Source: an uncultured Dehalococcoidia bacterium
GTDB lineage: Bacteria > Chloroflexota > Dehalococcoidia > Lucifugimonadales > JADFKI01
Assembly (NCBI GenBank): GCA_958295865.1
Contig: CATQHF010000001.1
Coordinates: 850,177 to 914,176 of the forward strand
Length of the DNA: 64,000 bases
Reading direction: 5' to 3'
Below the pieces are notes generated by a model. That model had not been told where the DNA came from, did not search any database, and worked only from the letters and a program-made list of their open reading frames with translations. Shown here one piece after another: positions 24,652-33,028 of this stretch (position 1 is the stretch's first letter; every line of letters begins with the position of its first letter). The position numbers were made by a program, and so were the translations under genes.

Positions 24652-26256
24652 TTACGACAGCCGCCCCTGCCGTCCGGCTCTGCGCTGGCGGGGGGCGCGC
24701 TGGAAGGTCGCTGGCAGCGCAGAGGGCGGGAGGTTTGCTTGAACGCCGGATAGCAGTTCCTCTATGGTGAGTATCTGCACGCGCGGGGAGCGGTGGTCGG
24801 GGAAGGCTTTGGGCGTGTAGAAGCCCGCTTCCAGCGCTTCTTGCCGCATTGGTCTTGTGGGCGGCTTCAGCGTTACGAACAGCGCAAGATCCGCCTTTTC
24901 GCGCTCCATGTCGCTTTTGAGCGTGGCGATTTGGTTGCGCTGCACGCCGCCGCTCTTGACTTGCACCACGATGCGGCGCGGCTTGCCGCTGTTGTCGTCG
25001 AAGAAGTTGATGTAGCCGTCGATGCCGGCGTCCGCGCCCTTCTTGCGGTCGCGCGCGGGGCGGGCGTCCACCAGTCCGAGCGCCCACCACTCGAACTGGT
25101 AGCGGTCTTGCAGCGCGAGGGCTTCCGCGCTCGGCAGGTCTTTCGGCTCGCCGACGACCTCGTAGGGGCGCAACTCTTCGCCGAATGCGTCGTGCAGGCG
25201 GTGGCGGATGAGGGTGATGGCGAGGTGCGTGATGTCTATGCCGATCCAGCGGCGGTTGAGGCGCTCGGCGGCGGCGACCGCCGTGCCGCAGCCGCAGAAC
25301 GGGTCTAGCACTACATCGCCCTCATTGCTGGACGCGCTGATAATTCTTTCGAGCAGCGCTTCGGGTTTCTGTGTGGGGTAGCCTAGGCGTTCTTTCGCCA
25401 TAGAGTTAATCGGATTTATATCATCCCAGTGGTCTTGTACTAATGATCCTTTTGACTCGTCGAGGTACTGAATACGACGAGGGAGTTTCCCGGGTTCGTG
25501 CCAGACACGACCTTGAGATTCGAGTGCTGCCATATTCTCCTGAGTGAATCTCCAATTGCGCTCAAAACCCTTGAACTCATATATGGGTCCCCTTCCGCCT
25601 GGCGCAATCAGTGAAGTTAGTTGATACATCCGTCCGTTCTCATCCTCACGATAATGAGACTTAACGCTTGATGCTTTCTGAGGACGATATTGTGGGTAGA
25701 ACTTTGCAATGTCTGAACGACCGTAGCAGAGGATTGAGTCTCTGCTACGCCCAAATCTGTGAGCATCATTATGCGGCAACGACCTAACCCAAGTGATTTC
25801 GTTCTTGAAGTTGGTAGCGCCGAACACGGCGTCCAGCAGCAGCTTGAGGTAGTGGCTTGCGGTCGGGTCGCAGTGTAGGTATATGCTGCCGGTGGGCTTG
25901 AGGACGCGGTGGAGTTCCACCAAGCGCTGCGCCATCATGGTCAGATACGCCATCATGTCGTTCTGCCCGAGGAAGGCGCGCATCGCGGCCAGCAGTTCGC
26001 CGACCTTCCCCGCCTCTCGCGCAATCACATCCCGATAGGCGAGCTCGGACTCCATATTCCAGCGCCATGTATCATCGAACGCCGTAATCTGCGCGGCGGA
26101 CTCTTCCCCGCTGCGCTCCCGGAACAGCACGTTGTAGGTGGCGTTGGAGTTGAACGGCGGGTCGAGATAAATGAGGTCGACGCTCTCGGCGGCGACATAA
26201 TCCCGCAGGATGTCGAGGTTGTCGCCGAAGTAGAGGGCGTTGGGGGAGGGTGTCAT
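24652..26256 (-). CDS. DNA methyltransferase (beta class) fused to an Mrr-like nuclease domain
   Basis: 534 residues. Motif IV DPPF is at 32-35, and the SAM-binding motif LDPFCGCGTA at about 317-326 is followed by WIGIDI. This order (IV before I) marks a beta-class N4-cytosine or N6-adenine methyltransferase, type III Mod-like. After it, residues 407-436 contain GADAGIDG...VVQVKSG, the D...QxK core of Mrr-type restriction nucleases. A single-chain restriction-modification enzyme is thus likely, though the C-terminal domain could be a specificity or degenerate module. N-terminal (28268-28534) and C-terminal (21896-22045) fragments of a twin gene lie elsewhere in the island. Upstream lies an 11-bp tandem repeat array. 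Confidence 0.8.
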   Translation of the reverse strand: MTPSPNALYFGDNLDILRDYVAAESVDLIYLDPPFNSNATYNVLFRERSGEESAAQITAFDDTWRWNMESELAYRDVIAREAGKVGELLAAMRAFLGQNDMMAYLTMMAQRLVELHRVLKPTGSIYLHCDPTASHYLKLLLDAVFGATNFKNEITWVRSLPHNDAHRFGRSRDSILCYGRSDIAKFYPQYRPQKASSVKSHYREDENGRMYQLTSLIAPGGRGPIYEFKGFERNWRFTQENMAALESQGRVWHEPGKLPRRIQYLDESKGSLVQDHWDDINPINSMAKERLGYPTQKPEALLERIISASSNEGDVVLDPFCGCGTAVAAAERLNRRWIGIDITHLAITLIRHRLHDAFGEELRPYEVVGEPKDLPSAEALALQDRYQFEWWALGLVDARPARDRKKGADAGIDGYINFFDDNSGKPRRIVVQVKSGGVQRNQIATLKSDMEREKADLALFVTLKPPTRPMRQEALEAGFYTPKAFPDHRSPRVQILTIEELLSGVQANLPPSALPATFQRAPRQRRAGRQGRLS

Positions 26257-26279
26257 AGGATAGAACCTTCATATTGCGA

Positions 26280-26445
26280 TTGATTGCACCCGAATTGCAC
26301 CAGATTGCACGCGAATTGCACACACATTGCACACACATTGCACACGAATTGCACACATTGCACACGAATTGCACACGAATTGCACCGAGGTTGCGCTTGA
26401 TTGCACCGAGGTTGCACCGAGGTCGCACTTGATTGCACCTTAATT
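26280..26445. repeat. Imperfect tandem array of about 11-bp GTGCAATTCGT-type units
   Basis: On the minus strand the unit GTGCAAT plus 3-6 variable bases recurs about 16 times (on the plus strand: attgcacacgaattgcacacac...). Spacing is mostly 11 bases, close to one helical turn. It sits directly upstream of the methyltransferase start and after the stop of the ATP-binding protein gene. It could be a protein-binding array or slippage-prone repeat. It is not a CRISPR, since units are too short and spacers absent. Confidence 0.75.
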
Positions 26446-27846
26446 TGCCATTAACTTCCATCGTGCCCCAGGCCCACGTCCTTCAAGAATGACCAAGTTC
26501 AGAGAGCGCAAAAGATCTAAATCATGTTGCACTTGACGGCGTGTAAGGCCTTCTTCAAGGTGCGGATACATTTCCCTCAAAGCCAAGCCATCCGGAGCCT
26601 CACTAACCATAGACAGAATAAGTCGTTGTCGTTCCGTCAGATTATAATCAACCCTCTGCGGAGGGACATATCGGCTTTGGCGGAATCTTACGACGACACA
26701 GCCAGGGATTTCCTCGATTTCGAGTCTGGGCAAACCTGCTTGTGTTACGAGATCCACCATTTTTCTTATCCCGCTCCCCCATGTTTCGATAATTCCGCGC
26801 CGATAGAAGACCCTTGCTATAAGAGGGTTCCATTGAAGCGATTCATGCGTCTCAAACAGCGATTGCGCGGTAAGACCGAAGTGCAGCGTGCCTGAAGAGG
26901 TGATTTCAAGGCGGTCGTCATAAATTGCCACCGCTACGGAGCCGCCGCCTATGGAGTAATCCCTGTGGCAAAAGGCGTTTGCCAGCGCTTCTCGGAGCGC
27001 TTCCGTAGGATAAAGCGGTTCGTCCACACGCTTGAATACCCCTGGCATGATACGCCCGGCTATCGGCAAACTTTCTATAAGAAACCGTTGCGCCCTCTCC
27101 AAAAGGTAGAATGCGTTGCCGTAGAATTGTCTGTTGTCCAAGAATTCGTTTCGGTCGATGCCTCGAAATTTCGCAACGCGCAACATGCATTGTGGATAAT
27201 CAGGTTCGGTATAACGGGAATGCTTGAACAGCACAACGGCAGCGCGAAGCAGTTGATCGTCTCTTATCAAACCTAACCGGCGCAGTATATCCACAGGATC
27301 GCTAGTTGGCGGAGGATCTATTCGTCCATTTCTAATACCTTCGCTAACGGTGCGTGCGATTTCGTCGTGGTCTAGGTCATCTATCGACCAACCTTGCGCG
27401 GGTTCATTTTCCCATCGGTGTTCTGCGTGCAGTCGCTCCAACAGTAGCTGATTGTATTCGTCCCGTGACAGGATACGGTTCGTATTTCCAACTCGGCGAT
27501 AGGTCTTGCGCTGATAGGTGTAAGGCTTATTCTGCCCTGCCCTTACGCTGATAATCAGCAACTCGTGCCCGTTGCCGATGCTTTCCCTATCGACATTGAC
27601 GCTCGGCAACGCCGGTGGGTCGATGTCCTCCAACTCCTGGCACAAGCGCTCTATCGTCTGTTCGCCAATCTGCTGACCGATTATTGTGCCATCGGGTTCT
27701 ACGCCGATTATGACCCGCCCGCCGCGATGGTTCAGCATGGCGCATACGGACTGTGCCGCTTCCCTCCGTCTGCCGGTGCTGCGCTTCAGCTCCAGCGTTT
27801 CCGACTCGCCAGAATCTACCCAATCTTGTATGTAATCAGGAATCAT
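26440..27846 (-). CDS. AlbA-domain ATP-binding protein (COG2865 type)
   Basis: 468 residues from ATG 27846; the longer frame to 28050 runs through non-coding DNA. The N-terminus is an AlbA-2 / Schlafen-like domain (SETLELKRSTGRR, GGRVIIGVEPDG). The middle has a GHKL-like region (EALREALANAFCHRDYS, DDRLEITSSG) and the C-terminus a winged helix (TERQRLILSMVSEAPDGL). Such proteins occur as regulators and in defence islands. It lies upstream of the repeat array and methyltransferase on the same strand, so it may control or accompany them. Cytosolic DNA or RNA binding is inferred. Confidence 0.8.
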   Translation of the reverse strand: MIPDYIQDWVDSGESETLELKRSTGRRREAAQSVCAMLNHRGGRVIIGVEPDGTIIGQQIGEQTIERLCQELEDIDPPALPSVNVDRESIGNGHELLIISVRAGQNKPYTYQRKTYRRVGNTNRILSRDEYNQLLLERLHAEHRWENEPAQGWSIDDLDHDEIARTVSEGIRNGRIDPPPTSDPVDILRRLGLIRDDQLLRAAVVLFKHSRYTEPDYPQCMLRVAKFRGIDRNEFLDNRQFYGNAFYLLERAQRFLIESLPIAGRIMPGVFKRVDEPLYPTEALREALANAFCHRDYSIGGGSVAVAIYDDRLEITSSGTLHFGLTAQSLFETHESLQWNPLIARVFYRRGIIETWGSGIRKMVDLVTQAGLPRLEIEEIPGCVVVRFRQSRYVPPQRVDYNLTERQRLILSMVSEAPDGLALREMYPHLEEGLTRRQVQHDLDLLRSLNLVILEGRGPGARWKLMAN

Positions 27847-27982
27847 GACCGTGTCCCTAGGCGGTTTTTGTAATTCGATACGATTTGCCCTTGCTTCAAC
27901 TGAAATAGACTTGGGAACAAGTGTATCATACGGAGAGTTTAGGGAGCATGTAGCATACGGCCTGGATTTAGGAATTGCGCGC

Positions 27983-28108
27983 CTAGTTGCCGATGCCGCG
28001 CTTGCGCCTCGGATACTTCCTGTTCGTGTCCAGAATCGACCATATCGCAAAGGCGATTCCGGCTGTGCCGATAATGGAACCTATGACGACTAACGCGATA
28101 GTCAGCAT
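27983..28108 (-). CDS. 41-residue membrane peptide, copy A
   Basis: An ORF below usual size limits: M-L-T-I-A-L-V-V... with one hydrophobic helix (about residues 2-26, GSIIGTAGIAFAIWSI) followed by a very basic tail DTNRKYPRRKRGIGN. A second copy at 28153-28275 conserves start, helix and tail exactly where it should, which argues that it is a real gene. The form (short helix plus cationic tail) recalls small type I toxins or regulatory membrane peptides. Ribosome site weak. Function unknown. Confidence 0.5.
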   Translation of the reverse strand: MLTIALVVIGSIIGTAGIAFAIWSILDTNRKYPRRKRGIGN

Positions 28109-28152
28109 TTTCTCATTCTCGTCGGGTTTAGATGCGTGTCAGGAAGATAATT

Positions 28153-28275
28153 TTAATTGTCGATGCCGCGCTTGCGCCTCGGATACTTCCTGTTTGTATC
28201 GATGAACGATCAGATGGCGACGCCAAATGCAGATGCTATAACGATTGTGCCTACGATGGTTAGCAGTTCAGTCAT
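28153..28275 (-). pseudogene. Membrane peptide, copy B, interrupted by TGA at the Trp codon
   Basis: Same architecture as copy A: start MTELLTIVGTIVIAS, hydrophobic helix, tail DTNRKYPRRKRGIDN. The codon matching Trp23 of copy A is TGA (28210-28212). It has a good GGAGG ribosome site 9 bases before ATG 28275. As read it gives only a 21-residue hydrophobic peptide. Selenocysteine is not plausible here. Confidence 0.5.
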
Positions 28276-28534
28276 TGTTCCGCGCCTCCCGCGCAATCAC
28301 ATCCCGATAGGCGAGCTCGGCCTCCAGATTCCAGCGCCATGTATCGTCGAATGCCGTAATCTGCGCTGCCGACTCTTCCCCGCTGCGCTCCCGGAACAGC
28401 ACGTTGTAGGTGGCGTTGGAGTTGAACGGCGGGTCGAGGTAAATCAGGTCGACGCTCTCGGCGGCGACATAATCCCGCAGGATGTCGAGGTTGTCGCTGA
28501 AGTAGAGGACGTTGGGGGTGGCGTCGGATGTCAT
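28268..28534 (-). pseudogene. 5' fragment of the methyltransferase gene
   Basis: From ATG 28534 the first about 83 residues match the N-terminus of the enzyme at 24652-26256 (NLDILRDYVAAESVDLIYLD, DPPF, AAQITAFDDTWRWN), then the frame ends in unrelated residues (EARNND). The start overlaps the stop of the upstream DUF1828 gene by 4 bases (ATGA). That indicates the original operon order DUF1828-type gene then methyltransferase. Confidence 0.8.
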
Positions 28535-29322
28535 GAGGGACTTCCCGCGAGTAGTTGCGCGAACTTGCCTTTTTGGCTCCAGGGAATGGCGTATTCTTCT
28601 ATTGGAGCGAGGGCGTAGGGTGTCCAAATACGTCTCGCGGCGGAGTTGTCAATCCCGTCGTCTAAAACGGCAATAGGAGAGTAGTTCGTGTTCTTCCTCA
28701 GAACATCGTAGAAGCGATAAGCCCAGCGTTCCGCCAGTGAATGTGCAATCGATTCCTTGGACGCAGTGATAGGCTGTATGAGAAGGTTTTTGTTAGAGTT
28801 CACATAGAACCTAAATGTATGATTTTCGCGAGCTCCATCTACTTGATAGTCTGCAACATAATCTACATCGCTTTGCGTGATGATTGACTTTACTTGATTA
28901 TCGAATCGTATCCGCTGTGTATTCGTAGAACGTCTTAGTTGGATAAGGTCGGTTACCGCAATCGCAGTTTGTATCAGAGCGTGAAGGGCTTTGCCTGCAT
29001 CTTCGGGTTTGGTCTCGATGCTTAGAATTTCACTATCGATAAACACGCCGTGGCACTTGGAAATGAAGTTTGCCCTGTCCATCACAGACTTGCTGAGCGT
29101 CAAGCCGTTGACGAACAGATAGCCCAAAGTATCACCCATATCGTTGATGAGGATGTTGCCGTTGGGAAGAGTTTCGATTTCCAGTTCAATGCCTTCGCCG
29201 TCGGGTTTGGTGAATGGCGTCACTAGGAAGCATCCGTTATCCGATGGTATCACCTTGAGACCGGCGGATAGTGTCTGCATATATCCTTTGACTACTTCGG
29301 CGCAAAAGTTGGTATTTGTCAT
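28531..29322 (-). CDS. DUF1828/DUF1829-type protein
   Basis: 263 residues. N-terminal half resembles DUF1828 (VIPSDNGCFLVTPFTKPDG..LE, INDMGDTLGYLFVNGLTLS), C-terminal half resembles DUF1829 (a D..YQV..R.F.F..N region, then TASKESIAHSLAERWAYRFYD). These domains recur in restriction and defence neighbourhoods, but no activity is known. Translationally coupled with the truncated methyltransferase. AT-richer than the chromosome. Gap to the gene upstream (29345) is 22 bases. Confidence 0.7.
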   Translation of the reverse strand: MTNTNFCAEVVKGYMQTLSAGLKVIPSDNGCFLVTPFTKPDGEGIELEIETLPNGNILINDMGDTLGYLFVNGLTLSKSVMDRANFISKCHGVFIDSEILSIETKPEDAGKALHALIQTAIAVTDLIQLRRSTNTQRIRFDNQVKSIITQSDVDYVADYQVDGARENHTFRFYVNSNKNLLIQPITASKESIAHSLAERWAYRFYDVLRKNTNYSPIAVLDDGIDNSAARRIWTPYALAPIEEYAIPWSQKGKFAQLLAGSPS

Positions 29323-29344
29323 GGGATTTCCCCTACTTGCTAAT

Positions 29345-29773
29345 CTAGAGCGCCAGTTCCGTGTAGGTTCCTATTAACTCGATGTTACACTCGACTAGAA
29401 AATCTAGAAGTTCATCGTTGGGGTCGCCTACTCGTATGTCGTTTGGAATGTAGGCTCTTTGGTCTTTCCATGTGTCATCCCAGAAATGTTTGTGCGGTTG
29501 TGTGAATATATTGCCCGTTACCGGGTCAGTATGCGGTTGGTCGTTATGGACGGTGAATTTGCGTATAGGTGTGTTGTCATACAAAAGGGCGAAACTTCGG
29601 TTTTTCTTGCCGATATATCCGTCTAGTTTCAGGCTTTCACCTGAGTCTAATGATTCTACCCTAACGGTTAACTTAAATGTGCGCCGCCTACGACTTGGAG
29701 AACGCCAAGACATTTCCTCATAGATGACCTTGCTTTCCGCAATGATTCTATCTGCCTCAATTGCTGTTACCAT
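29345..29773 (-). CDS. Unknown protein (DUF6978-like), first gene of the island operon
   Basis: 142 residues from ATG 29773, chosen because GGAGAAAGG lies just upstream; longer starts at 29875 or 30052 overlap the divergent thiolase region. Recognisable stretch KLTVRVESLDSGESLKLDGY, then RSFALLYDNTPIRKFTVHN and HKHFWDDTWKDQ. The pattern recalls small proteins annotated DUF6978 next to DUF1828 genes; assignment is tentative. Function unknown. Confidence 0.55.
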   Translation of the reverse strand: MVTAIEADRIIAESKVIYEEMSWRSPSRRRRTFKLTVRVESLDSGESLKLDGYIGKKNRSFALLYDNTPIRKFTVHNDQPHTDPVTGNIFTQPHKHFWDDTWKDQRAYIPNDIRVGDPNDELLDFLVECNIELIGTYTELAL

Positions 29774-29942
29774 GCCTTTCTCCAACCCTTGATAGAAACA
29801 CACTTTACAACAGGGTAAAGTTGTTGACAAATCGTATTGTTTCAATGGGAGATTAGCAGTGATGTTTTCTGCCATTGTATCGCCGCACTTGCCATTCACT
29901 CTTGAACAGGCGATACTTACGGCTGTTATCAAGGAGGTGAGC

Positions 29943-31163
29943 ATGGAAGGACGATTGAAGGACAAGTACGCTATTGTGGGCGTGGGCGAAACTGAGTATA
30001 GCCGCGCTTCGGGGCGGAGCACGCGCGCGCTGGGGGTTGAGGCTATCCGCAACGCTATCTATGACGCGGGGCTGACGCCGCAGGATGTGGATGGGATGCT
30101 GAGCTATCATGGCGGCGATTCGACGCCCTCGACGACGATGATGTATGACTTGGGGATGCGGCTGAACTTCTATATGGACTGTTCGGGCGGCGGCTCCAGC
30201 ACGGAGGCGCTTATCGGGCTTGCCATCGGCGCTATCGAGGGCGGCATGTGCGACACGGTGGCGATATTCCGCGCGATGAACGGCTATTCGCAGGTGCGTA
30301 TCGGCGGCACGGGATCGCGCGCTGCCGCGCCCGTCGCCGGCTCCGACCTGCTGAAGCGCTCTTATGGCGTCGCCAGCGCGGTGCAGAACTTCGCCTTCAC
30401 CTTCACGCGCCACATGATGGAGTACGGCGTTACGGGCGAGCATCTGGCGAATATCAAGGTTACGCACAGCAACCACGCGAGCAACAACCCCAAGGCGCTG
30501 ATGAAGCAGCGTGTTACGGTGGATGATGTGCTCAACTCGCGCTGGATTGTGAAGCCCTGCGCGCACTTGCTGGACTGCTGCCTCGAGACGGACAACGCCA
30601 CATGCATCATCGTCACATCCGCGGAGCGGGCGAAGGACTTGAAGCACCCGCCGGCGTACATCATGGCGGTGCAGGGCAGGGGCGTTAAGCCGGGCGGCGA
30701 TTTCCACTACCAGTACGCGCCGATTTCGCGCGTGGCAGGCTACTATGTTGGGCCGCGCCTGTTCGAGCTTGCGGGCGTTACGCATGACGACATCGATGTT
30801 ACGGGCTGCTATGACGCATTCACCTATACGACGCTCTTGCAGTTTGAGGACTATGGCTTCTGCGAGAAGGGCGAGGGCAAGGACTATGTGACGAGCGGCA
30901 TCACCAATCTAGGCGGCAGGCGTCCGAACAACACGAGCGGCGGCCACCTGTGCGAGGGCTATACGCACGGCATGAATATGGTCATCGAGAACACGCGGCA
31001 GCTTCGCGGCACGGTGGACGACTACTGCCCTGACTGGGCGGACGGCAAGCACACTCGCGACTACTCGGAGGGCGGATGCCGCCAAGTGCCGGATGTGAAT
31101 ATCACGATGAACATGGGATGGGCGATGCCTGGCGTCGGCAGCGCCCTGATAATGCGAAAGTAG
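29943..31163 (+). CDS. Thiolase-fold acetyl-CoA acetyltransferase / lipid-transfer-like protein
   Basis: 406 residues from ATG 29943, which follows a perfect AAGGAGGTGA ribosome site; the longer ORF start at 29859 is rejected. N-terminal IVGVGETEYSR, the central nucleophile-loop area MDCSGGGSS (Cys), HSNHASNNP, and the C-terminal GGHLCEGYTHG match non-canonical SCP2-type thiolases. It pairs with the OB-fold zinc-ribbon protein encoded 84 bases downstream, a common two-subunit arrangement in steroid and fatty-acid degradation. It would act in cytosolic acyl-CoA chemistry; substrate unknown. Confidence 0.85.
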   Translation: MEGRLKDKYAIVGVGETEYSRASGRSTRALGVEAIRNAIYDAGLTPQDVDGMLSYHGGDSTPSTTMMYDLGMRLNFYMDCSGGGSSTEALIGLAIGAIEGGMCDTVAIFRAMNGYSQVRIGGTGSRAAAPVAGSDLLKRSYGVASAVQNFAFTFTRHMMEYGVTGEHLANIKVTHSNHASNNPKALMKQRVTVDDVLNSRWIVKPCAHLLDCCLETDNATCIIVTSAERAKDLKHPPAYIMAVQGRGVKPGGDFHYQYAPISRVAGYYVGPRLFELAGVTHDDIDVTGCYDAFTYTTLLQFEDYGFCEKGEGKDYVTSGITNLGGRRPNNTSGGHLCEGYTHGMNMVIENTRQLRGTVDDYCPDWADGKHTRDYSEGGCRQVPDVNITMNMGWAMPGVGSALIMRK

Positions 31164-31247
31164 TTTTGCTCGGCGCGCGTGATGCCCGATTATATGGATT
31201 CGGTTTCATCGGGCATCGGCGGCGCGCGGCTGTATGGAGGGAAGAAA

Positions 31248-31757
31248 ATGCCGATTTATGAGTATCGCGGCTTGGCGCTGAATGTGTCGGAGCTGGACAG
31301 CGAGTACAAGGGCTATTTCGATGCGGCGCAATCGCACAAGCTGGTCGTGAAGAAGTGCGGCGCGGACGGCTGCGGGCTGCTGCGCGGCGAGCCGGGCGCG
31401 GCATGCCCCTGGTGCGCCTCGCTGGATTGGGAGTGGCAGGAGGTTAGCGGCAAGGGCACGATTTACAGCTATCAGGTCATCACGCACGCCATCATGCCCG
31501 CGTTCCGCGACTGGGTGCCCTACACGGTCGTGCTGGTGGAGCTGGACGAGCAGAGCGGCGAGCCGAACCCTGAGAACGGGCTGCGTATCACCGCCAACCT
31601 GCTCGATGGCGACATGCAGCCGGAGGACCCGGAGAATGTCGGCATCGGCAAGCGCGTCGAAGTGGTGTTCTTGGACACGGACGACGGTCTTTCGCTGCCA
31701 CAGTTCCGCCTGTCGGACGAAGCGCCGAAGGGCGAGGTGTGGCGGTATCCGGTGTAG
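31248..31757 (+). CDS. Zn-ribbon OB-fold (DUF35-type) partner of the thiolase
   Basis: 169 residues from ATG 31248 with GGAGG 7 bases upstream. A rubredoxin-like zinc site (CGADGCGLLRGEPGAACPWC) precedes an OB-fold (GKGTIYSYQVITHAIMPAFR, PYTVVLVELDE, VGIGKRVEVVFLD). This is the acyl-CoA-associated DUF35 subunit that forms complexes with SCP2-type thiolases and related enzymes. Stop lies 52 bases before the nitroreductase gene. Confidence 0.85.
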   Translation: MPIYEYRGLALNVSELDSEYKGYFDAAQSHKLVVKKCGADGCGLLRGEPGAACPWCASLDWEWQEVSGKGTIYSYQVITHAIMPAFRDWVPYTVVLVELDEQSGEPNPENGLRITANLLDGDMQPEDPENVGIGKRVEVVFLDTDDGLSLPQFRLSDEAPKGEVWRYPV

Positions 31758-31809
31758 ATGGTCAAGCGGTTCGGCAGTCGTTCAGGCTGTCATGTGGGAG
31801 GTAGGAATC

Positions 31810-32337
31810 ATGCAAGTCTATGATGCGGTGCGCTCGCGGCTGACGGTACGGGAGTACAAGCCGGATCTGGTGCCGGATGATGTCGTGCATAAGCTTCTGG
31901 AGGCGGGCAGGCTCGCGCCAAGCTCGCAAAACTTGCAGCCTTGGCATTTCGTAGTGGTTCGGGACGGCGAGACTATAAGGCGGCTGGGAGCGCTTGCTAC
32001 GCAGGGGCCGTTCATCGCGGACGCGCCGCTTGCAATCGCCATCGTCACCGACGATACGCCTAGAGCGGCGCTAGACGCAGGGCGCGCCTTGCAGCAGATG
32101 GAGCTTGTGGCATGGGAGGAGGGGCTTGGCGCTTGCTTTGTGGGCATTAGGCAAGCCGAGCAAAACCGAGCGATTAAGGAGCTGCTGGGCATTCCCGACA
32201 ATCTCGTCCTGCTGACCGTCTTGCCGTTCGGCTATCGCAAGAACATGGATATGGGCGCGCGCGGGCGCAGGAATCGCAAGAGCCTGTCGCAAGTGGCGCA
32301 CAGCGAACGCTTTGGCGATCCCTACGCGCCGGCATAA
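31810..32337 (+). CDS. Nitroreductase-family flavoprotein
   Basis: 175 residues from ATG 31810 (GGGAGG upstream). FMN-binding and fold signatures: RSRLTVREYKPD, LEAGRLAPSSQNLQPW, AIVTDDT, and AWEEGLGACFVG. Such enzymes use NAD(P)H to reduce nitroaromatics, quinones or enones, or act in cofactor metabolism. It follows the thiolase pair and may reduce intermediates of the same pathway. Specific substrate unknown. Confidence 0.85.
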   Translation: MQVYDAVRSRLTVREYKPDLVPDDVVHKLLEAGRLAPSSQNLQPWHFVVVRDGETIRRLGALATQGPFIADAPLAIAIVTDDTPRAALDAGRALQQMELVAWEEGLGACFVGIRQAEQNRAIKELLGIPDNLVLLTVLPFGYRKNMDMGARGRRNRKSLSQVAHSERFGDPYAPA

Positions 32338-32444
32338 GTTGGCATGGGCGTCTATTGTCTGTTACGCTTAATCACATATAGGGAGCGTGGTGAATGCGCG
32401 CGTCCCATGGGGCTGACCGGAGTGTAGCAAGGGCGGCGTTGTAG

Positions 32445-32924
32445 ATGCAGAAGATAGGCACGGCGTTTTACAGGCACTTGCAGCTGCTTGCCACGCTTGG
32501 CGCGCTGCTGAAGATTGCTTTGGTGCTTTCCAGGGGTGTGCTGGGGCTGTTCGTGTCGGGAGCGCTTGGGTTTGGGCTGTATGTGATGAGCCTGCCGGTG
32601 GCGCTGTCCATCTGGGGCTATGGCGACAGCCTGGTGGCGCTGCTTTTGCTGACAACTAGCATCGGGGCGGCGGTAGGAAGCTACATCACCTGGTTCGATA
32701 GGGACTTTAAGCTCGGCATCCATGCGCTGCTGCTCATCGTAGCGCTGATTTGCGCCTTGGCAGGGGCATGGCTTGGCTATGGCATCGGGGTCAGCGTGGA
32801 TCACCCGATATGGAGGCCGGGCATACCGGAGACGAGCGCCACCACGATGGGCGCGGTCATCGGCGCGAGTGTGCCGCTGTTCGCGTTCGGCTTGTACAGG
32901 GCAATCATGGATCCGCGCCTTTAG
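32445..32924 (+). CDS. Membrane protein of unknown function
   Basis: 159 residues with four to five hydrophobic segments (GVLGLFVSGALGFGLYVM, LVALLLLTTSIGAAVGSYI, ALLLIVALICALAGAWLGYG, TMGAVIGASVPLFAFGLY). No recognised domain. The C-terminus is short and ends at a strong terminator 42 bases later. Start ATG 32445 lacks a clear ribosome site. Confidence 0.6.
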   Translation: MQKIGTAFYRHLQLLATLGALLKIALVLSRGVLGLFVSGALGFGLYVMSLPVALSIWGYGDSLVALLLLTTSIGAAVGSYITWFDRDFKLGIHALLLIVALICALAGAWLGYGIGVSVDHPIWRPGIPETSATTMGAVIGASVPLFAFGLYRAIMDPRL

Positions 32925-32965
32925 CGTCGGCAGTCGGCGCGGAGTCTTTGATGAGGCACAAAACG

Positions 32966-33006
32966 AAGTCCCTTTTCTGCTTAGGTTTTCGGCAGAAAAG
33001 GGACTT
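32966..33006. terminator. Bidirectional terminator between convergent genes
   Basis: A perfect 15-bp inverted repeat (AAGTCCCTTTTCTGC / GCAGAAAAGGGACTT) around an 11-base loop lies between the stops of the membrane protein and the converging monooxygenase gene. T residues follow the right arm and A residues precede the left arm, so it can serve both strands. Confidence 0.85.
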
Positions 33007-33028
33007 TGATTTTGCGGGGGCTGTGAGG

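Noticed and set aside
24793..25308. 171-codon frame opposite the methyltransferase
   Set aside because: Antisense shadow; the minus strand has clear methyltransferase and nuclease motifs.
26280..26445. Possible CRISPR array
   Set aside because: Units are only 7-11 bases with 3-6 variable bases between them, far shorter than CRISPR repeats and spacers, and there are no cas genes.
28210..28212. TGA in the tiny membrane peptide copy B as a possible selenocysteine codon
   Set aside because: The paralogue has Trp there, no redox motif is present, and no SECIS-like hairpin was recognised. A nonsense mutation explains it.
29859..29942. Upstream in-frame start for the thiolase-like gene
   Set aside because: The ATG at 29943 follows a perfect AAGGAGGTGA, and the added residues have no thiolase similarity.
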